Source: Deferrisoma camini S3R1 (lineage in GTDB: Bacteria; Desulfobacterota; Deferrisomatia; Deferrisomatales; Deferrisomataceae). From it: DNA of 64,000 bases. The position numbers and the translations under genes are program-made. Below are positions 16,750-26,869 of this stretch, piece by piece (within the stretch, counting starts at the first letter, position 1; every line of letters starts with the position of its first letter). Location: the NCBI RefSeq assembly GCF_000526155.1, contig NZ_JAFN01000001.1, positions 3,950,001-4,014,000 on the forward strand. Direction: 5' to 3'. The notes beneath the pieces were generated by a model, which was not told the origin of the DNA, ran no database searches, and saw nothing but the letters and a program-made list of their open reading frames with translations.

Positions 16750-18098
16750 GGCTGAGGCTGGCCGACGTGGCCCGGGCCACCGGGGGCGAGCTGCGCGGGG
16801 GCGACCCCGAGCGGTGGATGGAGCGGGTGCACACCGACACGCGCACCCTGCGGCCCGGGGACCTGTTCGTGGCCCTTCGGGGGCCCCGGCACGACGGCCA
16901 CGACCACCTGGCCGAGGCCGCAGCCGGCGGGGCCGCGGCCGTGGTGATCCACCGGGGCGAGCCGCCCCCCGGGGTGCCGGCGGTGCGGGTGGCCGACACC
17001 CTCCAGGCCCTGGGGGACCTGGCCGCGTTCGTGCGGGATCGCATCGGGTTTCCGGTGGTGGCGGTCACCGGAAGTGCGGGGAAGACCACCACCCGCGAGC
17101 TCACCGCCGCCCTGCTCTCCGCGGCGGGCCGCCGGGTTCTGACCAGCCCGGGCAACTGGAACAACCGGGTCGGCCTGCCCCTGACCCTGCTGGGGGCGTT
17201 GGGGGACGAGACCGCCGCGGTGCTGGAGCTGGGCATCAGCGAGCCCGGAGAGATGGCGCACCTCACGGCGGTGGCCCGACCGGACGTGGCCGTGATCACC
17301 TGCGTGGGGGCCTGTCACACCGAGGGCCTGGGTGGGATCGAGGGCGTGGCCCGGGAGAAGCTGGCCATCGCCCGGGGGCTGCGGCCGGGGGGGACGTTGG
17401 TGCTGCCCCACGGCGACGAGCTCCTCGTGCCCCCGCCCGGGATCCGGGTGCTCACCTTCGGCTGGTCCGAGGGCGCGGACGTTCGGGGCGAGGCCTACCG
17501 AACCGGTGAAAGGGGAGGCTGCGAGTTCCGGGTGGGCGGCCGCCGGATCCGGCTGGGGTTGCCTGGCCGCCACAACGCCGCGAACGCCCTGGCGGCCCTG
17601 GCCGCGGCCCGGGCCCTCGGGATCGAGCCGGCCGACCCCTCCCGGGCGTGGGAGGGCCTGGGCCCGGCGCCCCTGCGGGGGGAGGTGCGGCCGGGCCGGG
17701 CCGGGTCCCGTCTGTACGTGGACTGCTACAACGCAAACCCCACGGCGGTGGAGGCCGCCCTGGAGACCCTGACCGAGCTCGCGGCCGGGGGCCGAGCCAT
17801 CGCGGTGCTGGGGGAGATGCTCGAGCTGGGCCCCCTGTGCCGGGCCGGCCACGAGGCGGTGGGCCGGGCCGCGGCCCGGTTGGGCCTGGCCGAGCTGCAC
17901 CTGCTGGGCCGGCGCACCGAGGCGATCCGGGAGGGGGCGCTCGATGCCGGGTTTCCGGCGGAGCGGATCTGGACCTACGACGACCAAACCACCCTGGTGG
18001 CGGCCGTGGGCCGGCGCCTCCGGCCCGGGGACTGGGTGCTCGTGAAGGGCAGCCGGGCCCTGGGCCTGGAGGCCGTGGCCGACGCCCTGGAGCGATGA
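16746..18098 (+). CDS. murF: UDP-MurNAc-pentapeptide synthetase MurF
   Basis: The 450-residue Mur ligase has an N-terminal UDP-binding domain (HTDTRTLRPGDLFVALRG), the ATP motif GSAGKTTTRE near 113, and the ligase C-domain (YNANPTAVEAAL, GEMLELG). It attaches D-Ala-D-Ala to the tripeptide in the cytoplasm. The GTG start overlaps the murE stop. D-Ala-D-Ala would come from the Ddl encoded at 25186. Confidence 0.93.
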   Translation: MRLRLADVARATGGELRGGDPERWMERVHTDTRTLRPGDLFVALRGPRHDGHDHLAEAAAGGAAAVVIHRGEPPPGVPAVRVADTLQALGDLAAFVRDRIGFPVVAVTGSAGKTTTRELTAALLSAAGRRVLTSPGNWNNRVGLPLTLLGALGDETAAVLELGISEPGEMAHLTAVARPDVAVITCVGACHTEGLGGIEGVAREKLAIARGLRPGGTLVLPHGDELLVPPPGIRVLTFGWSEGADVRGEAYRTGERGGCEFRVGGRRIRLGLPGRHNAANALAALAAARALGIEPADPSRAWEGLGPAPLRGEVRPGRAGSRLYVDCYNANPTAVEAALETLTELAAGGRAIAVLGEMLELGPLCRAGHEAVGRAAARLGLAELHLLGRRTEAIREGALDAGFPAERIWTYDDQTTLVAAVGRRLRPGDWVLVKGSRALGLEAVADALER

Positions 18099-18101
18099 GC
18101 G

Positions 18102-19178
18102 TTGCTGTATCGTCTGCTCTACGGTCTGAGCGACGCGTTCGGGCCGTTCAATGTGTTCCGGTACCTCACGTTCCGGAGCGTGCTGGGCATGCTCACGGCC
18201 CTGGGGATCGCCCTGTTCTTCGGGCCGGCCGTGATCCGCTGGCTCGAACGGCTCAAGGTGGGCCAGGCGGTGCGCGACGACGGCCCGGAGAGGCACCTGG
18301 CCAAGGCGGGCACCCCCACCATGGGGGGCATCCTGATCCTGGTGGGCCTGGGCGTGGCCACCCTGGCCTGGTCCGATCCGCTGGAACCCCGGGTGTGGAT
18401 CGTGCTGGGGATCACCTTCGGGTTCGCGGCGGTGGGGTTTGCCGACGACTACCTCAAGGTGACCCGGCGCAACAGCCGGGGCCTGCCGGCCCGGGCCAAG
18501 TTCTGGTCCCTGGTGGTGGTGGCCACGGCCGGGTGCACCGCCCTGTGGGCCCTGCCCGGATTCGACACCCGACTGGCGGTGCCGTTCTTCAAGAACCTGC
18601 GGCCGGACCTGGGGTGGGCCTACATCCCGTTCGCCGTGTTCGTGGTGGTGGGCGCGGGCAACGCCGTGAACCTGACCGACGGCCTCGACGGCCTGGCCAT
18701 CGGCCCGGTGATCACGGCGAGCCTCACCTACCTCATCTTCACCTACACCGCGGGTCACGCCCGGATCGCGGAGTATCTGCAGATCCCCTGGGTGCCGGGC
18801 GCCGGCGAGCTGGCCGTGTTCTGCGCGGCCATGGCCGGGGCGGCCCTGGGGTTCCTTTGGTACAACGCGTACCCCGCGCAGGTGTTCATGGGCGACGTGG
18901 GCAGCCTGGCCCTGGGCGGCGCCCTCGGCGCCGTGGCCGTGGTGAGCAAGTCCGAGATCGTGCTGGCGGTGGTCGGCGGGGTGTTCGTGGTGGAGGCCCT
19001 GAGCGTGATGATCCAGGTGGTCTCGTTCAAGACCCGGGGCAAGCGGGTGTTTCGGATGGCGCCCATCCACCACCATTTCGAGCTGAAGGGGTGGGCCGAG
19101 CCCAAGATCATCGTGCGGTTCTGGATCGTATCGATCATCCTGGCCCTGCTGGGCCTGGGCACCCTGAAGCTGCGGTGA
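18102..19178 (+). CDS. mraY: Phospho-MurNAc-pentapeptide transferase MraY
   Basis: The 358-residue polytopic membrane enzyme carries PTMGG in the first loop, [17 protein letters not shown] and the MAPIHHHFE motif near the end, all MraY hallmarks. It makes lipid I on the inner face of the membrane. The start is TTG at 18102, giving the family N-terminus MLYRLLYGL; it lies 3 bases after the murF stop. Confidence 0.94.
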   Translation: MLYRLLYGLSDAFGPFNVFRYLTFRSVLGMLTALGIALFFGPAVIRWLERLKVGQAVRDDGPERHLAKAGTPTMGGILILVGLGVATLAWSDPLEPRVWIVLGITFGFAAVGFADDYLKVTRRNSRGLPARAKFWSLVVVATAGCTALWALPGFDTRLAVPFFKNLRPDLGWAYIPFAVFVVVGAGNAVNLTDGLDGLAIGPVITASLTYLIFTYTAGHARIAEYLQIPWVPGAGELAVFCAAMAGAALGFLWYNAYPAQVFMGDVGSLALGGALGAVAVVSKSEIVLAVVGGVFVVEALSVMIQVVSFKTRGKRVFRMAPIHHHFELKGWAEPKIIVRFWIVSIILALLGLGTLKLR

Positions 19179-20527
19179 ACCCAATGGCTCGAGGCGCGCG
19201 GTTCGACGGGAAGAGGGTGCTGGTGCTGGGGGCCGGTCGATCGGGACGAGCCGTGGCCCGGTACCTGGCCGGCCGCGGGGCGAGGGTGGAGGTCCACGAC
19301 GACCGACCCGTGGAGCTGCCCCCGGATCTGCCCGCGGCCCCCTACGCCGGCGACCCGGTCGCGTGCTACGACCTGGCCGTGGTCAGCCCGGGGGTGCCCC
19401 CCCGTCACCCCCTGTGGGCCGAGCTGCGGCGGGCCGGGGTGCCGGTGGTGGGCGAGCTGGAGCTGGCGGCCCGGGAGCTCGGCTGCCCCCTGGTGGCGAT
19501 CACCGGCACCAACGGCAAGAGCACCGTGACCGAGATGGTTGGCCGGGCCCTGTCGGCCGAGGGCCGGGCCGTGTTCGTGGGGGGGAACCTGGGCACCCCC
19601 CTGGTGGAGGCCCTGGGGGGGGCGTGGGAGCTGGCCGTGGTGGAGGCGTCGAGCTTCCAGCTCGCAACGGCCGAGACGGTCCGCCCCCGGGTGGCCGTGC
19701 TGCTCAACGTGGACCAGGACCACCTGGACTGGCACGGCACCCCCGAGGCGTACGCCGAGGCCAAGGCCCGGATCTTCCGGAACCAGGGCGAGGGCGACGC
19801 GGCCGTGGCCTGCGCCGCCGACCCCGCGGCCTGGGCCCTGGCCCGCCGGAGCCGGGGCGTGCTCCTGGGGTTCTCGGAGCAGGGCCCCCTGCCGGCCGGG
19901 GCGTGGCTGGAGGGGGACGACGCCGTGGTGTGCCTGCCGGGCCGCGACGGCGTCCGGCTCGATGCCGACCCCTGCCGGGCCCGGGGCCGGCACCACCTGC
20001 GAAACGCCCTGGCGGCCGTGCTCGCGGCCGCCTGGATGGGGGCCGACCCGCAGAGGGCCTGGGATGCGGCGGTCTCGTTCCCGGGGCTGCCCCACCGCAT
20101 GGAGCGGTTCTGGGAGGCCGGCGGCGTCGGGTTCGTGGACGACTCCAAGGCCACCAACGTGCATGCGGCTCGAGAGGCCCTGTCCTCTCTGCCTGGGCCG
20201 GTGGTGTGGGTGGCCGGGGGCCAGGCCAAGGGCCAGGACCTGGCGCCCCTGGCCGGGGCCGCCCGGGGTCGGGTCAAGGTGGCCGTGGTGGTGGGCCAGG
20301 ACGCCCCGGCCTTGGCCCGGGTGCTCGATGGGGTGGTTCCGGTGCGGATGTTCGACGATTGGCCCGAGGCGGTGGAGGCGGCCGTGGCCGCGGCCGAGCC
20401 GGGCGACACCGTGCTCCTGTCGCCGGCCTGCGCCAGCTTCGACCGCTTCTCCGGGTATGCCGAGCGCGGTCGGGCCTTCCAGGCCCTGTGCCGGCGGGCG
20501 TGGCAGCGGAGGCGGAGCCGTGGGTGA
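19175..20527 (+). CDS. murD: UDP-MurNAc-alanine:D-glutamate ligase MurD
   Basis: The 450-residue Mur ligase has an N-terminal Rossmann region ([16 protein letters not shown]), [12 protein letters not shown] as ATP site near 110, [10 protein letters not shown], and the C-terminal [10 protein letters not shown]. It adds D-glutamate to UDP-MurNAc-L-Ala. GTG at 19175 overlaps the mraY stop like the other operon genes; an ATG at 19184 is an alternative. It overlaps ftsW by 8 bases. Confidence 0.94.
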   Translation: MNPMARGARFDGKRVLVLGAGRSGRAVARYLAGRGARVEVHDDRPVELPPDLPAAPYAGDPVACYDLAVVSPGVPPRHPLWAELRRAGVPVVGELELAARELGCPLVAITGTNGKSTVTEMVGRALSAEGRAVFVGGNLGTPLVEALGGAWELAVVEASSFQLATAETVRPRVAVLLNVDQDHLDWHGTPEAYAEAKARIFRNQGEGDAAVACAADPAAWALARRSRGVLLGFSEQGPLPAGAWLEGDDAVVCLPGRDGVRLDADPCRARGRHHLRNALAAVLAAAWMGADPQRAWDAAVSFPGLPHRMERFWEAGGVGFVDDSKATNVHAAREALSSLPGPVVWVAGGQAKGQDLAPLAGAARGRVKVAVVVGQDAPALARVLDGVVPVRMFDDWPEAVEAAVAAAEPGDTVLLSPACASFDRFSGYAERGRAFQALCRRAWQRRRSRG

Positions 20528-21623
20528 GGCCGGGCGTTGCCGGCCCGACCCCTGGGTCCTGGGCGCGGCCTCGGTGCTCGTGGGCCTGGGGCTGGTTCTG
20601 GTGTACTCCTCGGCCGCGCCCCGGGCGTTCGGCGGGGCCGGCGGTGACCCCCTGGCCTACCTGAAACGCTCGGCCGTGTACGCCGGCCTGGGACTGGTGG
20701 CCATGACCGCGGCGAGCCGGGTCCCGGCGGAGCGACTCCGGCCGTGGGCCTACCCGATCCTCGGGCTGAGCACGGTGCTGCTGGCCCTGTGCTGGGTGCC
20801 GGGGCTGGGTCAGGCCGTGAAGGGGGCCCACCGATGGATCCGGGTCGGGCCGGTGGGGTTCCAACCGTCCGAGGTGGCCAAGTTCGCGGTGGTGTTGTTC
20901 CTGGCCGACAGCCTGGCCCGCCGGGGGGAGCGGCTGCGGTCGTTCGCCTACGGGTACCTGCCCCACGTGCTGATCCCGGCGGTGCCCCTGGCGCTGATCC
21001 TGGCGGAGCCCGACCTGGGCACCGCGGCCCTGGTGGGCGGGGTGGTGCTGCTGGTGTGCTTCACGGCCGGGGTGCGGCCCGCGCACCTGGCCTCGGGGCT
21101 GTTGCCGGCGGTGCCTGTGGCCGTGTGGGCCCTGTGGTTCGTGCCGTTTCGTCGGGAGCGGATCCTGGCGTTCCTGGACCCCTGGGAGCACGCCCAGGGC
21201 GCGGGGTTCCAGCTGGTCCAGAGCCTGTTGGCGTTCGGGTCCGGCGGCCTGTGGGGCGTGGGGATCGGGCGGGGCCAGCAGAAGCTATTCTACCTGCCCG
21301 AGGCCCACACCGACTTCATCCTGAGCGTGTGGGCCGAGGAGGCCGGGTTCGTGGGCGTGGCGGCGGTGCTCCTCCTGTTCGGGCTCCTGGTGGGCCGGGG
21401 GTTCTGGCTGGCGGCCCGCCAGACCGACCCCTTCCGGCGATACCTGGGCGTGGGGGTGGCCGCCTGGCTGGGACTCCAGGCGGGCCTGAACGCCCTGGTG
21501 GTGACCGGGTGTCTGCCTACCAAGGGGCTGCCCTTTCCGTTCCTCTCGTACGGGGGAACGGGCTGGGTGGTGGACCTGGCGGCGGTGGGGGTGCTGGCGG
21601 GGCTGGGCCGGTGCGAGTCCTGA
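20520..21623 (+). CDS. ftsW: Septal peptidoglycan glycosyltransferase FtsW (SEDS family)
   Basis: The 367-residue membrane protein has about ten helices. SEDS family landmarks include HRWIRVGPVGFQPSEVAK, LAEPDLGTAALV, WEHAQGAGFQLVQSLLAFGSGG, and near the end PTKGLPFPFLSYGGT. FtsW polymerises glycan at the septum with the FtsI product. The GTG at 20520 is preferred because GGAGG-like sequence precedes it and it overlaps murD. It overlaps murG by 13 bases. Confidence 0.93.
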   Translation: MGEAGRCRPDPWVLGAASVLVGLGLVLVYSSAAPRAFGGAGGDPLAYLKRSAVYAGLGLVAMTAASRVPAERLRPWAYPILGLSTVLLALCWVPGLGQAVKGAHRWIRVGPVGFQPSEVAKFAVVLFLADSLARRGERLRSFAYGYLPHVLIPAVPLALILAEPDLGTAALVGGVVLLVCFTAGVRPAHLASGLLPAVPVAVWALWFVPFRRERILAFLDPWEHAQGAGFQLVQSLLAFGSGGLWGVGIGRGQQKLFYLPEAHTDFILSVWAEEAGFVGVAAVLLLFGLLVGRGFWLAARQTDPFRRYLGVGVAAWLGLQAGLNALVVTGCLPTKGLPFPFLSYGGTGWVVDLAAVGVLAGLGRCES

Positions 21624-22690
21624 TCGCGGGGGGCGGCACCGGGGGGCACCTGTACCCCGGCATCGCCGTGGCCCAGGAGCTGGTGGCCCGGCCGGGCCGG
21701 CACGAGGCCGTGTTCGCGGGCACCCTCCGCGGCCTCGAAGCCCGGGTGGTGCCCCGGATGGGGTTTGCGTTCCACGCCGTGCGCGCGGCAGGGGTGGTGG
21801 GCAAGGGCCCGGCCGGCGCGGTACGGGGCCTGGTCCAGACGGCGCGGGGGCTGGGGGATGCCGCGCGGATCCTGCGGCGGGTACGGCCCCACGCCTGCCT
21901 GGGGGTGGGGGGATACGCCTCGGTGCCGGTGGTGGCCCTGGCCCGGCTGTTCGGGGCGTTCACCGCGGTCCAGGAGCAGAACGCCTGGCCGGGCGTGGCC
22001 AACCGGGTTCTGGGCCGGTGGGTGCACCGGGTCTATCTGGGGTTCGAGGAGGCGGCCGGCCGGTTCCCCCGGCGAAAGGTTCGGGTCACCGGCAACCCCC
22101 TGCGGCCCGAGTTCGCGGAGCCGTTCCCCTACCCGGACCGGAGGGGGGGCGAGGCGCTGCGGGTGCTGGTGGTGGGCGGAAGCCAGGGGGCACGGGCCCT
22201 GAACCTGGCGGTGCCCGATGCCCTGGCCCGGGTTCCCGGTCCGGTGGAGGTGCTGCACCAGAGCGGACCGGGCCGCAAGGACGAGGTGGCGAGCCGGTAC
22301 GGGCCGGGCCCGGGGGTGCGGGTGGTGGAGTACCTGGACGACATGGCCGGGGCCTACGCCTGGTGCCATCTGGCCGTGGCCCGGGCCGGGGCCCTGACCG
22401 TGGGGGAGCTGGCCGCGGCCGGCCGGCCGGCGGTGCTGATCCCGTACCCCCACGCGGCCGGGGGCCACCAGGAGAAGAACGCCCGCGCCGCCGAGGCCGC
22501 CGGATGGGCGGTCTGCCTGCCGGAGCCCGAGCTCTCGGCCGAGGCCCTGGCCCGGCGGATCGCGGACCTGGCCGGCCGGCCCGGCCGCCTGGAGACCATG
22601 GCGGCGGCCGCCGCCGCCTGGGCTCGCCGGGACGCGGCCCGGGTGATCGTGGACGAGCTGTTGGAAGCGGCGGAGCGGCGAGGCAGCTAG
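21611..22690 (+). CDS. murG: Lipid II synthase MurG
   Basis: The 359-residue glycosyltransferase begins VLIAGGGTGGHLYPGIA, the MurG glycine-rich loop, with GGYASVPV, QEQNAWPG and the C-domain (GGSQGARALN, AGALTVGELAAAGRPA). It transfers GlcNAc to lipid I at the inner membrane face. The GTG start lies inside ftsW. The stop codon TAG is part of the octamer repeat that follows, so the last residues (RGS) derive from repeat DNA. Confidence 0.94.
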   Translation: MRVLIAGGGTGGHLYPGIAVAQELVARPGRHEAVFAGTLRGLEARVVPRMGFAFHAVRAAGVVGKGPAGAVRGLVQTARGLGDAARILRRVRPHACLGVGGYASVPVVALARLFGAFTAVQEQNAWPGVANRVLGRWVHRVYLGFEEAAGRFPRRKVRVTGNPLRPEFAEPFPYPDRRGGEALRVLVVGGSQGARALNLAVPDALARVPGPVEVLHQSGPGRKDEVASRYGPGPGVRVVEYLDDMAGAYAWCHLAVARAGALTVGELAAAGRPAVLIPYPHAAGGHQEKNARAAEAAGWAVCLPEPELSAEALARRIADLAGRPGRLETMAAAAAAWARRDAARVIVDELLEAAERRGS

Positions 22691-22825
22691 GCGGCTGGGC
22701 GGCGGACCGGAACGAACCGGTTTCGGGGGCTGAAGCGAGGAAACCATGTTGTCGGATGCGGTTTGGACGTGGAACGCGGCGGGGGGGCTCGAGGCCGCCC
22801 AGCTGCCTAGCCGCCCAGCCGCCTA
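22681..22825. repeat. Inverted pair of octamer arrays between murG and murC
   Basis: AGGCAGCT, AGGCGGCT and GGGCGGCG run from 22681. Their complement type, GCCGCCCA, GCTGCCTA, GCCGCCCA and GCCGCCTA, runs from 22794 to 22825. The two arrays face each other across about 90 bases and could form a long hairpin in the transcript. The left array includes the murG stop codon. Confidence 0.85.
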
Positions 22826-22837
22826 GCGAGGAAACGC

Positions 22838-24238
22838 GTGTACCGCAAAGACCATCGCATCCATTTCGTGGGGATCGGAGGCATCGGGATGAGCGGCATC
22901 GCCGAGGTGCTGCTGAACCTGGGCTACCCGGTGAGCGGGTCCGACCTGCGGGACACCCCGATCACCCGGCGCCTCGCCGGCCTCGGGGCCCGGATCCATC
23001 AGGGCCACGCGGCCGAGCACGTGGGCGACGCCACCGTGGTGGTGACCTCGTCGGCGGTGGGGCCCGACAACCCGGAGGTGGTCGAGGCCCACCGCCGGGG
23101 CGTGCCGGTGATCCCCCGGGCCGAGATGCTGGCCGAGCTCATGCGCATGAAGTACGCCGTGGCCGTGGCCGGGGCCCACGGAAAGACCACCACCACCTCC
23201 ATGGTGGGGGCCGTGCTGAGCGAGGCCGGGCTGGACCCCACGGTGGTGGTGGGCGGCCGGCTACGGGGCGTGGGCACCAACGCCGTGCTCGGCCGGGGCG
23301 AGTTCCTGGTGGCCGAGGCGGATGAGAGCGACGGCAGCTTCCTCACCCTGGTGCCCACGGTGGCGGTCATCACGAACATCGACCGGGAACACATGAACCA
23401 CTATGGCAGCGAACAGGCCCTCGAGCAGGCGTTCGTGGACTTCGCCAACAAGGTGCCGTTCTACGGGGCCGTGGTCCTGTGCCTCGACGACCCCCGGGTG
23501 CAGGAGGTGCTGCCGGCCGTGCGCAAGCGGGTGATCGCCTACGGCCTGTCGGCCCAGGCCGAGGTGCGGGCCCGCGACGTGAGCACCACCGGCGCGCGGA
23601 CCCGGTTCGAGGTGGTGGTGCGGGGTGCGGCCGTGGGCCGGGTGGACCTGGCCGTGCCCGGCGTCCACAACGTACGCAACGCCCTGGCCGCGGTGGCGGT
23701 GGCCGACGAGCTGGGGGTGGATCCGGGGCTGGCATGCCGCGCCCTGTGCGCCTTCGAAGGGGTGGAGCGCCGCAGCCAGGTGGTGGGCGAGGCCGGAGGG
23801 GTGATCGTGGTGGACGACTACGGCCACCACCCCACCGAGATTCAGGCCGTGCTGGCCGCCCTCAAGGAGGCGTACGGCCGGCGGGTCGTGGCCGTGTTCC
23901 AGCCCCATCGGTACTCCCGCACGGCCGACCTGATGGACCGATTCGCCACGTGCTTCTACGACGCGGACACCGTGCTCGTGACCGACATCTACCCGGCCGG
24001 CGAGGACCCCGTGGAGGGGGTCACCGCAGGGGCCCTGGCCGAGGGGCTGCGGACCCACGGCCACCGGGACGCGGCGTTCGTGGGGCCGTTGGACGCCGTA
24101 CCCGACGCCGTGGTGGAACGGGCCCGGCCCGGGGACCTGGTGGTGACCCTGGGGGCCGGCAGCATCGGGGGCGTGGGCGCGCGGATCGTTGCGCGGTTGG
24201 CAGAAGGAGACACCCATGGCGAGAACAGCGCTGGATGA
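22838..24238 (+). CDS. murC: UDP-MurNAc:L-alanine ligase MurC
   Basis: The 466-residue Mur ligase begins with [18 protein letters not shown], has the ATP motif [12 protein letters not shown] near 108, EADESDGSF, and the C-terminal [10 protein letters not shown] and FQPHRYSRT motifs of MurC. It starts the stem peptide by adding L-Ala. The GTG start follows GCGAGGAAAC right after an octamer array. It overlaps murB by 23 bases. Confidence 0.95.
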   Translation: MYRKDHRIHFVGIGGIGMSGIAEVLLNLGYPVSGSDLRDTPITRRLAGLGARIHQGHAAEHVGDATVVVTSSAVGPDNPEVVEAHRRGVPVIPRAEMLAELMRMKYAVAVAGAHGKTTTTSMVGAVLSEAGLDPTVVVGGRLRGVGTNAVLGRGEFLVAEADESDGSFLTLVPTVAVITNIDREHMNHYGSEQALEQAFVDFANKVPFYGAVVLCLDDPRVQEVLPAVRKRVIAYGLSAQAEVRARDVSTTGARTRFEVVVRGAAVGRVDLAVPGVHNVRNALAAVAVADELGVDPGLACRALCAFEGVERRSQVVGEAGGVIVVDDYGHHPTEIQAVLAALKEAYGRRVVAVFQPHRYSRTADLMDRFATCFYDADTVLVTDIYPAGEDPVEGVTAGALAEGLRTHGHRDAAFVGPLDAVPDAVVERARPGDLVVTLGAGSIGGVGARIVARLAEGDTHGENSAG

Positions 24239-25151
24239 GATCCAAGAGCGCGTCCGGGGGCGGGTGGTTCTGAACGCGCCCATGGACCGCCTGACCACCC
24301 TCCGGGTGGGGGGACCGGCCGACCTGCTGGTGTACCCCGAGGACCAGGAGGATCTGGCGACCCTGGTCTCGTTCCTGACCCAACGGGGCCTCCCCTACTT
24401 CGTCCTGGGGAACGGGTCCAACCTGGTGGTCCGGGACGGCGGCATCCGGGGCGCCGTGATCTGCCTGACCGAAGGGTTCCGGGGCCTGGAAGCCCGGGAG
24501 GGGGCGTCGTTCCGGGTGGAGGCCGGGGTGGCCGTCCGGCGGATGGTCCGGTGGACCGTGGACCGGGGGATCACCGGGTTCGAGCCCCTGGTGGGCATCC
24601 CGGGGTCGGTGGGAGGGGCCCTCGCCATGAACGCCGGGGCGTGGGACACCGAGATCGCCGATCGGGTGGTGGAGCTGGAGGTCCTGACCCCGGGCGGCGG
24701 GGTGGAGGTGCTCGGCCGTTCGGAGCTTCGGTTCCGGTACCGGGGCCTGGACCTGCCCCCCGGCTGCGTGATCGTGGCCGCCGTGTTGGAGGGGGAGCCG
24801 GCCGAGCCCGAGGCGGTGAAGGAGCGGGCCCGGGAGCTCTACGCCCGGCGGAAGGAGTCCCAGCCGCTGCAGGAGCCCAGCGCCGGCAGCGTGTTCAAAA
24901 ACCCCGCCGGCGCCAAGGCGGCCCGCCTGATCGAGGCGTGCGCCCTCAAGGGGGTCCGGGTGGGCGATGCCGAGGTTTCGCGGATCCACGCGAACTTCAT
25001 CGTGAACGCCGGCATGGCCACCGCCAGCCAGGTGGTGGCCCTGATCGGCATGATCCAGGAGCGGGTGTACGTGAAGCACCGGATCAAGCTGGAGCCCGAG
25101 GTCCGGATCGTGGGGGAGTGGGCCAAGGGGAAGCTGCGGGTGCAGGAGTGA
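24216..25151 (+). CDS. murB: UDP-N-acetylenolpyruvoylglucosamine reductase MurB
   Basis: The 311-residue flavoenzyme has [22 protein letters not shown] (FAD site), [17 protein letters not shown] and the catalytic-serine region [10 protein letters not shown]. It reduces enolpyruvyl-GlcNAc to MurNAc with NADPH. The ATG at 24216 lies within the end of murC and has AGAAGGAG upstream. A start 27 bases earlier is possible but lacks support. Confidence 0.94.
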   Translation: MARTALDEIQERVRGRVVLNAPMDRLTTLRVGGPADLLVYPEDQEDLATLVSFLTQRGLPYFVLGNGSNLVVRDGGIRGAVICLTEGFRGLEAREGASFRVEAGVAVRRMVRWTVDRGITGFEPLVGIPGSVGGALAMNAGAWDTEIADRVVELEVLTPGGGVEVLGRSELRFRYRGLDLPPGCVIVAAVLEGEPAEPEAVKERARELYARRKESQPLQEPSAGSVFKNPAGAKAARLIEACALKGVRVGDAEVSRIHANFIVNAGMATASQVVALIGMIQERVYVKHRIKLEPEVRIVGEWAKGKLRVQE

Positions 25152-25185
25152 GCGGGCGGCAGCCGGCTTGCCGAAAGGAGCCCCG

Positions 25186-26085
25186 ATGAGCCGGGTGGCG
25201 GTGCTGCTGGGCGGACGGAGCAACGAGCGGGAGGTGAGCCTGCGCACGGGCCGGGCCGTGGCCGAGGCCCTCCGGCGCAAGGGGCACGACGTGACCGAGG
25301 TGGACGCGGTCGGCGACTGGGTGGAGCGGCTCCTGGGCCTTCGGCCCGAGGCCGCGTTCGTGGCGCTGCACGGCCGGTGGGGCGAGGACGGCACGGTCCA
25401 GGGGCTGCTGGAGATGCTCGACATCCCCTACACCGGGTCCGGGGTGCTGGCGAGCGCCCTGGCCATGGACAAGGTGGCCTCGAAGCGGGTGTTCGAGGCC
25501 TGCGGCATCCCCACCCCGCCGTGGCAGGTGCTGCCCCCCGGCCGGGGGGCCGAGGCCGTGGAGGTCCTCACCCCGTTGGTGGCCAAGCCCCCGCGGGGCG
25601 GCTCCACCCTGGGGGTCGGGGTGGCCCGCACCCCCGACGAGGTCCCGGCCGCCCTCCGCACGGCCCGGGGGTGCGAGGACACGGTGCTGGTCGAGGGGTT
25701 CATCGAGGGGCGGGAGCTCACGGTGGGGCTCCTGGACGAATTGGAGCTGCCCGTGGTGGAGATCGTGCCGGAGTCGGGGTTCTACGACTACGAGGCCAAG
25801 TACACGGCCGGACGCACCCGCTACCTGTGCCCGGCGCCCCTGGCCGAGGCCGAGGCCTCCCGCTCGGTGGAGGTGGCCCGGGCGGCTTACGCCGTCCTGG
25901 GGTGCTCGGGTGCGGCCCGGGTGGACCTGCGGCTCGATCCCCAGGGCAACCCCTGGGTCCTCGAGGTGAACACGATCCCGGGCATGACGCCCACGAGCCT
26001 GCTGCCCAAGGCCGCGGCCGCGGCAGGCATCGGGTTCGACGACCTGGTGGAACGGATGCTCTCCGGGGCGTCCCTGAAGGCGTGA
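25186..26085 (+). CDS. ddl: D-alanine:D-alanine ligase
   Basis: The 299-residue ATP-grasp enzyme begins VAVLLGGRSNEREVSLRTG, contains HGRWGEDGTVQG, and ends with the metal and product motif LEVNTIPGMTPTSLLPK. It makes D-Ala-D-Ala for MurF. The ATG at 25186 has AAAGGAG upstream and is favoured over a start 18 bases earlier. Confidence 0.94.
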   Translation: MSRVAVLLGGRSNEREVSLRTGRAVAEALRRKGHDVTEVDAVGDWVERLLGLRPEAAFVALHGRWGEDGTVQGLLEMLDIPYTGSGVLASALAMDKVASKRVFEACGIPTPPWQVLPPGRGAEAVEVLTPLVAKPPRGGSTLGVGVARTPDEVPAALRTARGCEDTVLVEGFIEGRELTVGLLDELELPVVEIVPESGFYDYEAKYTAGRTRYLCPAPLAEAEASRSVEVARAAYAVLGCSGAARVDLRLDPQGNPWVLEVNTIPGMTPTSLLPKAAAAAGIGFDDLVERMLSGASLKA

Positions 26086-26092
26086 GGCAGCG

Positions 26093-26869
26093 GTGAGAGA
26101 CGAGCCCTTCGCGGCGGAGAACTCGAACCCCCGACCGGCCCTGGCTCCCCTGGCCGTCACCCTGGTGTGGCTGGCGGCCGGGGCGGCGCTGGCCGTGGCC
26201 CTGTACGCCGGGTTCCGCCGGACCGCGGGCACGGTGTTCCCGGTGGCGACGGTTCGGGTGGAGGGCACGGTGCGCACCGACCCCGAGGCGGTCCGCCGGG
26301 CCGTGGGCGTAGAGCCCGGGGACCCGCTGTTCGGCCTCGACGTGGCCGGCATCCGGCGGGCCGCCGAGCGGCTGCCGTGGGTGCGGGAGGCCCGGGTGAT
26401 CCGCCAGGTGCCCGGCACCGTGCGGATCGTGGTGACCGAGTGGGAGCCCCGGTACCTGATCCGCACCGACCGCCTGGCCTACCTCACGGCCGAGGGCCAT
26501 GTGGTGCCCGTTCCGGTGGCGCCCGGGGACGACTACCCGGTGATCACCGGCGTCTCGCCCGCCCAGCTGCGCCGGCGAGGCGAGGTGCGCCAGGCCCTGC
26601 TGGAGCTCCTGGGGCTGCTCGGGGGCGGGCTGGCCGGAGAGGAGCTGGGCGAGGTCCACGTGGACCCGGAGGAGGGCATCACCGTGTACACCGACCGACG
26701 GGCGGTGCGGTTCGGGCTCGGGGGGTTCGGGGAGAAGCTCGAGCGCCTGGCCCGGCTGGACCGCCACCTGTCCCGCACCGGGCAGTGGGCCCGCACCGTG
26801 GACCTGGACTACGAGGACCGGATCGTGGCCCGCCTCGAGGGGCCGTATCGCAAGGGAGGCCGACGGTGA
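26093..26869 (+). CDS. ftsQ: Cell division protein FtsQ
   Basis: The 258-residue protein has a cytoplasmic N-terminus, a membrane helix (about 20-40), a POTRA domain (about 50-120, VRVEGTVRTDPEAVRRAVG and LPWVREARVIRQVPG segments) and a FtsQ/DivIB beta domain. It scaffolds the divisome with FtsL and FtsB. The GTG start follows ddl closely and the stop overlaps ftsA by 4 bases. Confidence 0.9.
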   Translation: MRDEPFAAENSNPRPALAPLAVTLVWLAAGAALAVALYAGFRRTAGTVFPVATVRVEGTVRTDPEAVRRAVGVEPGDPLFGLDVAGIRRAAERLPWVREARVIRQVPGTVRIVVTEWEPRYLIRTDRLAYLTAEGHVVPVPVAPGDDYPVITGVSPAQLRRRGEVRQALLELLGLLGGGLAGEELGEVHVDPEEGITVYTDRRAVRFGLGGFGEKLERLARLDRHLSRTGQWARTVDLDYEDRIVARLEGPYRKGGRR